Below are positions 33,297-44,644 of a DNA stretch of 64,000 nt, in pieces. Every line of letters begins with the position of its first letter. Within the stretch, counting starts at the first letter, position 1. The stretch comes from Alternaria dauci (lineage: Eukaryota > Ascomycota > Dothideomycetes > Pleosporales > Pleosporaceae). Location: the NCBI RefSeq assembly GCF_042100115.1, contig NC_091279.1:1364001-1428000 (forward strand), written 5' to 3'. Below the pieces are notes generated by a model. That model had not been told where the DNA came from and ran no database searches. It saw nothing but the letters and a program-made list of their open reading frames with translations. Made by a program: the position numbers and the translations under genes.

Positions 33297-35291
33297 GGCT
33301 ACTCCTTTCAAAATATTTGTCGAGGGCGCAGAATCTCATTGCTGTGAAGGATCTGCGACAGGCCAATGAGACAATATCTAGGAATCAAAAGTCTTCCTAG
33401 TTTCCCTCTTGATCAACTTGTTTGTCCTCAGACCGGGTCGCTGGATGTTTTCGGAACACATTGCGGAAGACATCGAAATTGGGCTTGACCGACAAAGATC
33501 CGCCCGGTACTGCCAAAATAAATGACGTCACAAGGTGCAGGTACACCTTACCTGCCCCATTAGTCTAGCTTTCCCCAGACAGTCCACCTAAGCGCCCGCC
33601 TGCAGGGACCATCCGTGACTTTCCATACAACTACACTCCATCTGGTTAAGACAACACCGCGGCATGGTGGTGCTAAAGTACTGAGCATATTTGCCGAGGT
33701 CAATGCTTCAGATCTCTAGACCTACGGCAGGCGAACACGAGACCTCCAAACCGCGCTTGACACCAGCGACGATGACGACCAGGATAACTTCCCCCGAGGT
33801 TACGGCGGTAAGCGCGTGACTCTGTGTTGACCGTAACAAAGCCCTGGAGTGATGATGGCAAATGCCAGGCAAGTGGCACAAGATTAGTCCTGCAAAGTGA
33901 AGTACGGTCTGCATCTTAGCCATCTGGGGAAGCATTCTTCTAAAGCACTGTTGCATGAGATCGAGGAGGGAAGCTTGACTATCGGGTAGCCATTTCCTGA
34001 GAATGTCGCAGGAGGCATGCATCCTCGATTGGCGCCATGTAGCAGCCGTTGGGTCACCAGTAAGGCAGCCTTTCCATGAGCATGACGTGCAGACTGGCAC
34101 ATTCTCCACTGTCGATACGGAACCGTTTTGAAACCTAAACGCCATGACGGCCCGCCGTGGAAGGACAGTGCCGGTGACCGAGTACGAATGTTCATGGTAA
34201 GCGTGCTAATGGCGGCGATCGCCGACACGATCCAGATATAGAAACTGATAGAAAGTAACGAGTTTGGTACATTATTTCATCATAATATTAGCTTTTTCAA
34301 GCCGCCATTATTGCATCTTTCTCGGAAGCTTTTGTTCTGACGGAAAGTAGCAAAAAGGTGTCTGGACTAGCGAGGGGTGCTTACTATACGAGTAAAGATC
34401 CGCGCAACGGGCCGCTATGGAAGTGGTGAAGGAGAGGCTCTCAGACCTCCAGTTCTTGTAATAGCTTATTTCCGCCTCTAACTGTGAAATCGCCTCAGTT
34501 CGGTTAGGCTATTGCAATTTCCACGCCGCTTACCAGTAGCGAATGAGAGCTACTCTACATTCACTGCCCTTCGAACTTGAGTTCAAGCCGAGAAATTTGT
34601 TACACCTCCTTCTTCTTACAGTCTTAACTTGGCAGCTGACTACACATGTACCAGAATATCTTTCAACACGTTCCTAACCTTTTCAAAACTCACGAAGTTA
34701 TGGTGGTGTCAGGCGACGAGATAAATCTCCAGTGAGCGAGCCGTGTCGCTCCACCTCGCACTGTCTTCGTGGTCGCCTGATCTTGCTAGCATCGTACTAT
34801 GCATCAACTTCATGACTACCATAGCTGATCTTCGTGAAGGAAAACGAACGATGTCACTCCATTGCCTGCTTGCATACGACATCGTGAGCTCTACCCTGGT
34901 CTGCTCCGGGGGCCTACAGGATATCCACAAGATTCTTGGAGGATGAGGTCCATCCGGGGGGCTGGTGATCCTATCAAGACTCGCAAACTCGAACACCAGA
35001 CCGGTCAAGTATCTTAGATCGATGGCCGGCCTTGCGCCTCTTTCGTCAGCAAGGGCCCCCCTTTGGCAATTTGCTCCATGTGGACTCACGATGTAGTGTC
35101 TCCGTGCCGCTTAGCAAGACCAGTCGAAGGTCCGTGAAAAATTTATATAGTCCTCCAGTTGCACGGTGTAACAGCGCAGCAACTGGACATTCATTCCAGC
35201 AATTCAAGTCCGAGCACCTTTTCCTGTTTCATATGGAAAAAAGCAACTTCTCTTCTATACTTAGATACCCCACAGTCAACCCCTCCTCATT

Positions 35292-36661
35292 ATGAAGAGT
35301 TCAACTCTTCTGACCTACCTGTTCGCTGCCTGTGTTCAGGCCTGGATGCCTGCGGACCGCGAACTTCCAGCCTTCAACCGTACCAGCAATGATTTAAGCA
35401 AACGTGCCCATTCACTTCCGAGTTGGAAGATTCGCGGAGTCAACCTCGGGGGTTGGCTACTATCAGAGCCATGGCTGATGAACCAGGAATGGTCAGAGAT
35501 GGGCTGTAGTGGTTCCTGCTCCGAATTTGACTGTGTCAGCAAGCTTGGCCAGTCTCAAGCAAACACTGCTTTCAACAGTCATTACTCTCGTTGGATCACT
35601 CCAAGCATGATTCAAGATATACATAATGCTGGTCTGAACACCATTCGTATTCCAATCGGATACTGGAGTCTTCACAGTCTGGTAGACAGCAGCGAGCACT
35701 TTCCCGAGATGGATCTCAAGTACCTCGATGCCGTTATTCAGAAGGCTGCGGACCTGGGTATGTTTGTGGTGATTGACCTACACGGTGCGCCTGGTTCGCA
35801 AAAGGTGGGCGATGCGTTCACTGGACAGGTGAGTCTTCGAGTACTCGATCTGTTTTGAGTCAATGCTCATAAATACTGCAGTGTCTTCCTGAAGCAAACC
35901 TTCCAGGCTTCTTCTCCCAATACAACTATGACCGCGCGACAAAGTGGCTCGACTGGATGACCAAACGTATTCATAACACGCCTTCATACAGAGCTACTGT
36001 CGGCATCATCGAGGTCGTCAACGAACCGCAGACCTCGCGTGACAAAGGCGGTATGCCACAGGCCGAGAAAGATACTTTGACCCAAAAATACTACCCGCAA
36101 GCTCTTGCGGCTGTCCGCAATGCTGAGAACACTTTGGGTGTCTCTGACAACCAGCGCCTCCACGTCCAGTTTATGGACTCCCTGTGGGGTGCGGGCAACC
36201 CCAAGTCCCATCTCCCCTCGGACTCGAAGGTAATCTTTGATGATCACAACTACGTCGGCGGAGCTGTAACCTCCAACAACCCCAGCGCCACACAAGGCGA
36301 CTACATGCACTACACGTGTTACACGGACAACCGCCAGGCCGACGGTGACAACCCAAAGATCGTGCAAGAGTGGAGTCTTACTGTTGCCAACGAGTACACC
36401 ACTGAGTTTGACTGGAAGAATGAGAAGAATGCTCCGTTCTACAAGCAGTGGTTTATCGCCCAGCAAAGACTCTACGAGAAAACCAACGGCTGGATCTTCT
36501 GGACGTGGAGGACACAGCTCAACGATCCACGATGGGATTACAGTTACCTGGTCTACAAGAAATGGATTCCGACCTCCGCAGCAGGACTGGACAATAGTGC
36601 AAACCAAGACGTATGCAAAACGTACTTTGGCAGAAGAAGGAGGTCACGGGGAAGGAAGTAA
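35292..36661 (+). CDS. Secreted GH5 glucanase, endo-1,6-beta-glucosidase (exgB)-like
   Basis: A 438-residue glycoside hydrolase of family 5 in two exons, 35292-35828 and 35882-36661. The N-terminus (MKSSTLLTYLFAACVQAW) is a signal peptide, so the enzyme is secreted and acts on beta-glucan of fungal cell walls. Family marks: IRGVNLGGWLLSEPWLM, MGCSGSCSEFDCVSKLGQ, GLNTIRIPIGYW and DLHGAPGSQ. The acid/base is the Glu of EVVNEPQ and the nucleophile the Glu of VQEWSLTV. The MGC...SEFDCV block is typical of glucan endo-1,6-beta-glucosidases such as Aspergillus ExgB rather than of exo-1,3-glucanases. It ends with an unusual polybasic tail (RRRRSRGRK). A short downstream extension or intron at the 3' end cannot be excluded. 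Confidence 0.9.
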
Positions 36662-37779
36662 GAGTTTGACGATGTCTTCCCATGCTTGCCGTTCCGCGCA
36701 TGAAGAGGTCAGTCTGCATTTTCCGTTTTCTAGTGCTTAGTCGACCGCGGCGATTAGCAGGATTCTTCTTGTTACGATACTTTACCTTTAACCCAATGTT
36801 CATATATCGTATTGTCGAATAGTATTTCTTCATTACATTTGCAAACGACCATATTGCCAGCGTGATTGTAATGATCTTCCACCAATTCCAAGATATCGCC
36901 ACAACGCCAAGTAGGTAGGCACTTCATGCCAAGGTAATCGCGACTCTCAAAGCCCAATGAACGAGCGGTGAGACTGTACCGTGTGATCCTTCGTCGTGCG
37001 ATGACCGGTCGCGATCGACAAAGGATGCATGTCGAAGTTCTGACGCTTTGTCGCAAATCGAAGAGGTCAGGCGACTGAGGACGGTTGTGCTAGCGGCAAC
37101 AGTAGAGTGCCGACGTTGACCGTTTAGAGAGGTTGGATGTTCATGTCAGCTAGTGTAATGGAGGGAGCTGCATACCGTGAGTAAAACATCAAGATCAAAG
37201 TTGTCGACAAAAAGACTTGGTTGTAGTCGAGGATGCGCTTATGCCGCAAGCACTTACTTTTGTCAGCGAATGCGTATGCCTCGTAGTACTATGCCTGCCT
37301 TATGGAACAGTTTTTGGTAACCGCGCTGAAGCCCCAGACGGATTGGGTCATAGCCATTCTAGTCATTAGTTCGGCGGAACGCTTTTGTGTGGCCCGCCTA
37401 GTGAAAATGAAAGCCACTGGGATTTTGCCTTCCTTTGGTTGGTCACGGAAACATGACGTTGTAACTACCATTAAGTAAATATTCAATTCAACTCTGCGTG
37501 GAAAAATTGCAGAGTGTTGCATTTAACACCCGACCCAGGCCTTGCAGGCGGTATATCATCCAATAACGCCTGTATTGCAAACCCAGAAATGCAGAAGCAA
37601 GAACGCCGACCTCATCCGGTCAACGCCGATCCATGATTGCGTTCTCGGCCCTAAAGTACAAAGAATGAAAAGATATTAACAGGCCGTGACAAGCACGGTT
37701 AGTCGTTAGTCGTGACTTCAGAGACGTCATGAACGCATAGGTAAGTAATCAAGATGTCCGAAAAGCAAGAGCGGTCAGG
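36662..37779. other. Convergent intergenic region
   Basis: About 1.1 kb between the 3' ends of the GH5 gene and the RFX gene. Minus-strand frames of 94 and 127 codons (36519-37056) have no recognisable domain. Nothing else is supported. Confidence 0.5.
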
Positions 37780-40383
37780 CTAGCTGACGCTCTGTGAGAG
37801 TGCTGAAGATAGATGTGACGCAAATTTGGCGTCAATGCCGTCTTCTTGTACACCGAGGCCAAGACCTATGCCACTATCGTCGTGGTTCGGCTCTTGTTGT
37901 GAAGGATTCATGTCGTACTCGTATTGAAAGCTCATGTTGTATTGTGATGACTGTTGAGCAAATCGTCCAGCATTGACTGATGGTCTTGCGTTAGTCAACA
38001 ACTACCATGGGAGGCCATGTTGTGGGTGGAGAAACTCACCTTCCTGGTTGGACCCGGTATCCTGAATGGTGACATGGCTAGCGTTGGAGATGAAAGACTG
38101 ATCTGGTCCAAAGTCGGCTTCTAAGCTGCTATACCGGCTTTCATTGTTGCTTCCGCTGCCGCCGTTGGTCATGGTGGCGTTGAGCGAATCTCCCATTACA
38201 GGCGAGTAGTTGGAGGAGTTCCAGTCTGGCGGTGCATGGCCGAGGAAACCACCTATCGATGCTAGCCATTGTGCCATTTCGTCCACGAAGACCTTGGTAA
38301 GCCACCAGCCTTGAAAACTGATGCCATTCTCGACAGTGATTTCCCGTATAGCAGCCGAACCAAGTGCACTAATGCAGTGCATTATTGTACGGGCATGTGC
38401 ACCAGGAAAGCGGGACGGTAGACGTGTTAAGAATGCGGCGATGCGATCAATGACTGATTCCGATGGATCGGCGGGTGGATCAGGGTACGCTGCGCGATGT
38501 ATCGAACCGGAAGGCAGTTGGATCTCCTGTGGGAGGGGACCCAACATTGATCGGATCTCGGTGGTTAGGATGTTGTACACTTCCTCGTGTGCACAAGAGG
38601 CAGGTAACTCGTTCGCAATGATGCGCTTGATGTTAACGTGCTGGAGCCAGTCGGCAAACATCTGAGTGCGGTGGCTCTCTGCAGTGAGCATGACGGCTGC
38701 CGCGTGCGCAGCGGAGTTGACGCGAAGCATCTGTCGGAGGAGGTGGGCGAACAATGTAGCGGGTTCCAGTTTCGCTTCGAGTACATGTACGGGGAGGGAC
38801 GCGAACTTGGCAGTAATGTGTGCGTGCAACGTCTTTGCAACGTTGTCGAGGAATTTCAGGACTGGCGGCGGCGCCACTTGGAGAGTCAGCTGAGAGACAT
38901 TGCGAATCATCTTCTGGTACATCATCCAGTCGCACTCCTTGATCCATGGCGCCAGTTCGGGCGAAGCAAATAGCTTCTGCACCGGTACAGTCAATGTCCC
39001 GTGAAAAGTGCCAAAGAGGCGGAAGAACTGCTTCTCTTTGCAGTACCGCACTGAGTCCACCAACGAGACGACATGCGATCGGTACATGGCGACAAGGTTG
39101 TCAGCAGAATCGGGATCGGTACGTGCTGGTAGGTACGGTTTGATATCCGGCAGCTCTACCACGAATGCATCAGGGGCCTCGAGGATATCTGCCGTTGGAA
39201 ACCTGAGCTCGTGCTCGTACGAAGTTTTGGTACGTGTATGCGAAGGGTGGAACTGAGACGAGTAAATGTCGGTGAACAGAACGCCGCGTGAGGAGGCCGG
39301 GGTGTAGTAGCTAGTCTGCGACTCCACGCGTGCTTCTCGCGGGGGAAACTGTGCGCTGTCTGCAGGTAGTCGCGGAATAGCACTGGATGTTATTAGCATA
39401 TACACCGACACGTCATGGTGAACGGCACATACTCCATGTTGAGTCTTGGCGTCCCTGAAGCCTGACGCTTCAAGGAATGGTGCGCAGCAGGACCGTTGCT
39501 GCCTCGACGTGCCTCTTCAGCATTATCGTTGTCGTTGATGAGCTCGAGATCGACGTAGTGGTACTTGGACTCTCCCCGAACACCGAGGCGCCTAGTCTGG
39601 ATACCAGGGAAAATAACGCGAACGAGCTTGCCAAAAGATGCCGGGTTCAGAGGGATGACGCGGTCGGTACCGCAGCGCTCTGCGTACTTGGAGTAGACGC
39701 GGTTGCGCGGGACTGATGTCTTGGCAACACGACAGACGGACTGTAACCTGGGAAGCGTTAGCACGCTTTCGAGATGGAACGCGTAATACCTACCATAGCA
39801 TGGCGAACAGCTGTTTCGACTTCTCTGCCTTGGACGTCCTGTCGTTCTGGATAACCTCAGCTGCGACCTCCTTTAGATTACGGCCTTCATTCTGGTTCAA
39901 CAGCTGGCGCAATTCCTTGTCATTGGTCGCGGCGCCCGAGGTTGACGGCCTCTTCTTCTTGTCTTCGGTGTCCATTGGCGGCGCCATGAAGCTGTGTTGC
40001 TGTGAATGCTGTGAATGTTGAGAGAGCGAGTTCTGGTAGGCGTGGTGGTCTGGCTGTGCGGGCTGGCCACTGGGTTGGGGGTGGCTCGCGGTCGGGTCGG
40101 CTGGGTAACCAAGGTACTGCTGGACACTTTCCAGACTCATGTTGATAAGCTGGTCCTGCGCGCTGACTTGTTGTGCAGCCTGGAGCAATGCAGGCTGCAG
40201 CGCTTCACTGGTCGTGAAGGGAGCATGGTATTGTGGTTGTTGGGGGAATTGGTTGGGTCGCGGCTGTTGCGGCTGCTGGAATTGCTCGAACGAATGTATG
40301 CTCGTCGTCGACGCGCGAGAAGGAGGGCGATTACTCCTGGTAGACATGGACGTATTTGATCGTGATCGGCGGATGTCGGTCAT
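37780..40383 (-). CDS. RFX-family transcription factor (CRT1/RfxA/CPCR1 type)
   Basis: An 814-residue DNA-binding regulator in four exons: 40383-39794, 39747-39433, 39382-38040 and 37976-37780. The RFX winged-helix domain (about 195-270) spans the first intron: LWLQSVCRVAKTSVPRNRVY, then DRVIPLNPASFGKLVRVIFP and RRLGVRGESKYHY. The N-terminal 190 residues are Gln/Ser/Pro-rich and disordered. The long middle part resembles the RFX C-terminal regulatory and dimerisation region (KIIRN-type helices, e.g. MMYQKMIRNVSQLTLQV). Yeast Crt1/Rfx1 represses DNA-damage genes through Tup1-Ssn6; relatives in Penicillium and Acremonium (RfxA, CPCR1) control development and beta-lactam genes. Which role applies here is unknown. 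The start MTDIRRSRSN is chosen at the first ATG after low-quality upstream codons. Confidence 0.9.
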
Positions 40384-41186
40384 GGTGCGGATGCCGGCTG
40401 GCAGATTTTCCGTCTGTTTACACCAAAACAATGCGATGGCAACGGCGCGGAGATGGCGACAACACAGGCGGGAGAGTGTGCAGGACAAGCGATGAGGACT
40501 CTAAGGATACCAAGGTGTAAGGAGTATATCGACGAAGCTACTCGCGCGTCGGTCCAATCTCAGCGTGTTTTTGGGGCTGGCGGGTTTGTTTGTTTGGGCC
40601 AGGGACTAGCTCAACACGTTGCTCTGGCGGCTAAGATGTCATCAACGTGGTAGGATGCTGCGAGGAAGAATGTCCGGCTCCAACAGCTGTCGTCGGCGTC
40701 GTCGGGCGCCCTCGAGCGGGTTTGTTATGGGATGGGGTTTGGATGTTTACGCTTTCGTCTGAACTCGATCGCACCTGCAGCAACGGAGACTGGCCGGCGC
40801 GCTCGGGCCAGGACAGTCACATGACTATCGTCATAACGCCCGTGCAATCGCACTACTCTCTAATTGCCAATGTAAGGGAAAAAGAGATGAGTGAATGCAA
40901 TCGCGTCGCCGTCTCGCAGCTGGCCTCGTCGCAACACAGGATGGACGCACGCGTTTCCGTCGCATCGCGGTCCAACTGCAGCGCTCTGGCTGGCTGGCTC
41001 GTGAAAGGCGGTGACGTATTTAGCGATGACGAGCCCACTTCCTCCATCCCACAATCTCCAGGCTCCACGTTCCTGCTCCTCCCATCCTACTGAACACATT
41101 GCAGCCCCTCTGCTTCTTCACCCACAGTCCATTGCATCCCAACCCTTTGCATCCCACCACACTCAACCCCCAAACCAGCCCTCAAC
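40384..41186. promoter_or_regulatory. Divergent promoter of the RFX gene and YOP1
   Basis: About 800 bases between two divergent genes. Two RFX-like half sites (RGYAAC) are present: GGCAAC at 40438-40443 and reverse AGCAAC at 40618-40623. Neither has a good second half within three bases, so a full X-box is not shown. The rest is unremarkable. Confidence 0.4.
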
Positions 41187-42016
41187 ATGTCTGTCCAGGA
41201 TAGAGCCCAGGCCCAGCTGTCGCAGCTCGACAAGGAGGTAGGCGCCCTCGCTTCCGCACATGGCACAATTGTCAAAATACGGCCTGTATAGGTGTTTTTG
41301 ATGAGAAATCGCCATGAGAGTAGTTTTCGTGCGAATCCACGTATACTGACTATGCTGTGTTCCAGCTGTCCAAGTACCCCGCACTCAACAACTTTGAGAA
41401 GCAAACGTCGGTCCCCAAGGTCTACATGATCCTCGGTCTCGCTGGCCTTTACTTCTTCCTCATCTTCTTCAACATTGCCGGCGAATTCCTCGTCAATGTC
41501 GCTGGATTCATCATTCCCGGTTACTATTCGCTCGAGGCTCTGTTCAGCGCGAGCAAGGTTGATGACACTCAGTGGTTGACCGTATGTGCACCCCACTTTC
41601 TTATCGCTGGCAAGACATCTGGCCATACTGTGGCCATTTCAAACTCCACGACAAGACTGACGCGGCATCACAGTACTGGGTGACCTTTGCGTTCCTGACC
41701 GTTTTCGAGAGCGCCGTAAGCGCCGTCTACTGGTTCCGTAAGTCCGCCAGGATTAGCGTACATGGTTTACCACTGACCTTTCCAGCCTTCTACTACACCT
41801 TCAAGTTTGTCCTCATCCTCTGGATGTCTCTCCCCCAGACTTCGTAAGTATCCCTTTCCGCGCGCATGATTCAGACTAACAATCTGCAGTGGTGCTCAGA
41901 TTGTCTTCCGCTCTTTCATCCAGCCCGTCTTCTCTCGCTACTTCTCCGCATCAGGCTCCACCGCCGCCGACCTTCGCGCCAAGGTCGACTCTGCTGGCAA
42001 GCCTCATGCCTCGTAG
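41187..42016 (+). CDS. YOP1: Yop1/DP1/REEP-family ER-shaping protein
   Basis: A 171-residue reticulon-like membrane protein that bends ER tubules and interacts with Yip1-type Rab regulators. Five exons: 41187-41237, 41366-41581, 41674-41737, 41786-41843 and 41890-42016, all in consistent phase. The TB2/DP1/HVA22 domain has paired hydrophobic hairpins: MILGLAGLYFFLIFFNIAGE, then VNVAGFIIPGYYSLEAL, followed by YWVTFAFLTVFESA and FYYTFKFVLILWMSLPQT. The N-terminal MSVQDRAQAQLSQLDKELSKYP and the GAQIVFRSFIQPVFSRY tail are typical of fungal Yop1. Length matches the yeast protein (180). Confidence 0.95.
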
Positions 42017-43468
42017 AGCAGTTGCGAGCTTAACACATCTTTGGCAGCCGCACGACAATATCATAACAAGAAAGAAGTCCGGAATACGCCCTCTGCTGTG
42101 CCGGAGACGGAAGAACCGGGCTTTTCAAAGCGTGCGGCTGTTGCGGCTTGGAAACGCTGCATGGACGAAGGCTTACGAGTAACGGATCATGTTCATGACA
42201 GTGTTGATGTACGAAAGAAGAGGCAGGTATCCTTACGTTTCATGATTACTTGCTCATAAGGAAGCGGCTTGGGTAACATACTGCGGTCCTTGGCAGTGGT
42301 TTCTGCGACTCGCTTGCGAGCAATATCATGTATCCGAGTCTGGCTTGTCCTCTCACAAGCATCAATCACAAATTCATACCCCCTACACCATTGAAGATAT
42401 AGGCGTGCACAATATATGAATTGGGACGGATGGCTGCTAACTTCTCCAGCAAGACTAATGGATGATGGGAAGCATTTCACATGTCACGGATGGAGAGACG
42501 AGAAGGACATCGTACAAAACCTCAGACCTAAGATCGTCGTTCTATATCTGGACGCATTGCAGAAACAAACAACTAGAGGTTTTTGTGCTTTACCTCGGAA
42601 ATATCTCTATTTGTAACGCTGCATCGTTACTTTGATGCGAACATTAGCAGAATAAAACAACAACAGCCGCAATAGTTCCGAAATTTCTATGATTGGGCGC
42701 AGTGTCCAAAGAAACAAAATCCGCTTCAACAGTTCCAGTTCAGCACAAGCTACGTAGCAGTGTTGTAAAGGTTACCAAGCCCCTCTTCGCCAAATTAGTC
42801 TAATGCCGCTCTGCTATTACACCCGTGCCTGTAAACCTCACTATAACAGGGGGCAAGCCCCCTATATTTGCTTCTTGCAAGATTAGGTTTAGATTCTGAT
42901 CAAGCTATCGTCTCACTTGTTTACTTCCCAAAATTGCCTAGGGCCTGCGCCATCTCTCATTAGAGGTTCCTTGATGTTATGTGGATGGATTTGTCTTCTT
43001 CCTCATAGTGTGTTCGCAAGGCTGAATGGGTGTTGCGATAACTACTCAACAAAACTTCGAACCCTTGAATCAAGTCAGGCTTTACATTGAGAGGATCTCG
43101 AGTACCCAAGGAACAGGTAAAAGAACTAAATTTAGTTTATGCAACTTGGCTGATCGTTTGGCCATTGCATCATCCAAGTTTAAGATTGTCAGCTCGGCGT
43201 AATGTGCCCGGTTCACAGGCTTGAACTCTATGTGGCTTACAACCAGCTTGTTGTGAGAGTCGGTACAGATCGACGCAAGTGAGATTCGATCAAACATGGT
43301 GAAATCATGAACCCCTGGACGTCAGTCATTGAGAACAGGTGAAGTCATGATTAAATTTCCCTTGCTTGCTTTTACACAACTAAATCAATGCCGCAAAACC
43401 AATGACTCTGGCGCCGCAGAGGATTACCACGTACGATACATGAAAAACATATCACTTCCGTCAACCCC
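42017..43468. other. Convergent intergenic region
   Basis: About 1.45 kb between the 3' ends of YOP1 and RVS161. Partly AT-rich. A GGTTCGA-like string on the minus strand near 43055 was tested as a tRNA T-arm, but no pairing stem flanks it. No gene is supported. Confidence 0.5.
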
Positions 43469-44386
43469 TTAGACGGTGCCCGCAATGCTCAAGTCTCTGA
43501 TCTCTTGCAGCACCTCTTCCACCCGTGCGTCCAGCTCACCCTGTGCATACTGATCTCTTGTGTTTGCATCCAAATATTGCTGTACCTGCGCCATCCTCGA
43601 GTATGCTTCAGCACAGAATCTCAGCTGAATCTTGACCAGCGCCTCGAAACTGGGGTCTAGGTAGGGCACTCGCAGATCAATAAGTTGGGGAAGTTCGGTG
43701 GTGAGGGTGTCGTTGAGTTGGTCGTAGGCGGCCTTGGCCAGTTGTTCGTCCTTTTCGGCGCGCGGTAGCTTGGTAACGTCCTTGTCGGGCTTGTCGGTGA
43801 GCTTCCGGACCTGTGCACGCATGCGGTCGTAGTCCATTTGCTTGTGTTCGCGCTTTGTGATACAGGCGTTGATATCGGGGAAGTAGGAGCAGAATCGCTG
43901 AATGGGGTCTAGGACGGTGGTTCGGTAAGGGCCGTCGAGGGCTTTGATCGTCTCGGCGTCTAGATCGGTGACGGCTTGTTTGTACGAGCGCGACACGCCA
44001 TCTTTTGTTCCTGCGTCGCCATAGAAGGCGTCGATGGTTTCGGCAATGCGCATTTGCGAGGCGGTCATGGCGCGCAGAGAGTCCAAATAGCCCTTTGCTT
44101 CCTTCTGGAGCTTGTTCGCGGCCGTCTCCATGGTGCGGTAGCGGCTGGCATGTCGTTAGTGCTGCTCGAGCGGGATGTTTTCTTCCTGACGAGGAGAAGG
44201 GGGGTTCTGGGTGAGGAAGCGTACCGCTGCTCAGTTTCGAAGTCGCGGTCATTTGTGCGCTCGACCTGGCCAGTCTTCATAAGAACTTGCGTCGTTGCAC
44301 GGTTGACGCCTTTCTTGAACCCTGCGTCTTGTAAGCCGGCGGCTTCCTAGATGGCTGACGAGGGGCTCCTTACCGGTCCAAGACAT
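43469..44386 (-). CDS. RVS161: BAR-domain protein Rvs161 (amphiphysin-like)
   Basis: A 261-residue N-BAR protein that binds and curves membranes, acting with Rvs167 in endocytic vesicle scission and actin polarity. Three exons: a 13-base first exon 44386-44374 (ATG plus three codons and one base), 44321-44225 and 44144-43469. The spliced start reads MSWTGFKKGVNRATTQVL, matching MSWEGFKKAINRA of yeast Rvs161, which validates the tiny first exon. Further marks: KLQKEAKGYLDSLRAMTASQ, ALDGPYRTTVLDPIQRF, VRKLTDKP, and LPQLIDLRVPYLDPSFEAL. Yeast Rvs161 is 265 residues. It shares a short upstream region with the divergent MSW1 gene. Confidence 0.95.
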
Positions 44387-44644
44387 GATTGCGGTGTGGT
44401 CGCTCTAGTTCGGTGGGGAGAGGGATGTATAGTGGGTGTATACAAAACAGGATCGTGAGTGGTAAGTCGTGGTGTTGTGGGGAGAGCCGCGGGAATCAAT
44501 GGAGACGGAGTTGGTGGTTGGGCGCAGTCGAGTCGTCGTTGGCGGGCGGCAGTGCCACAATGACGACGCTACAAGACCCCGGCCGCGCTTTCTGGTGGCT
44601 GAGCAACAACGGCTCCGATTTTTTGATCCAACTGTCCGACTTCA

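Larger units (their letters stand above)
31493..35291. other. Gene-poor 3.8 kb region
   Basis: The longest stretch without an intact gene in this window, between the amine oxidase (minus) and the GH5 gene (plus). Frames are short and fragmentary. It holds a decayed 2EXR-like fragment near 32670-32812 and an A-run plus GAA microsatellite at about 33266. The frames at 33708-34228 on the minus strand change register against each other and may be remnants of another gene. No terminal repeats or transposase motif were recognised. Confidence 0.55.

Noticed and set aside
33708..34228. Minus-strand frames of 145 and 114 codons
   Set aside because: They overlap in different registers, have no recognisable domain and no plausible splice sites joining them; kept only as a possible remnant.
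35984..36607. Minus-strand frame of 207 codons opposite the GH5 gene
   Set aside because: Antisense to the catalytic part of the glucanase; Val/Leu-rich shadow.
43040..43090. Possible tRNA T-arm (GGGTTCGAAG on the minus strand)
   Set aside because: The bases on either side cannot form the five-pair stem, and no acceptor or anticodon arm was found nearby.
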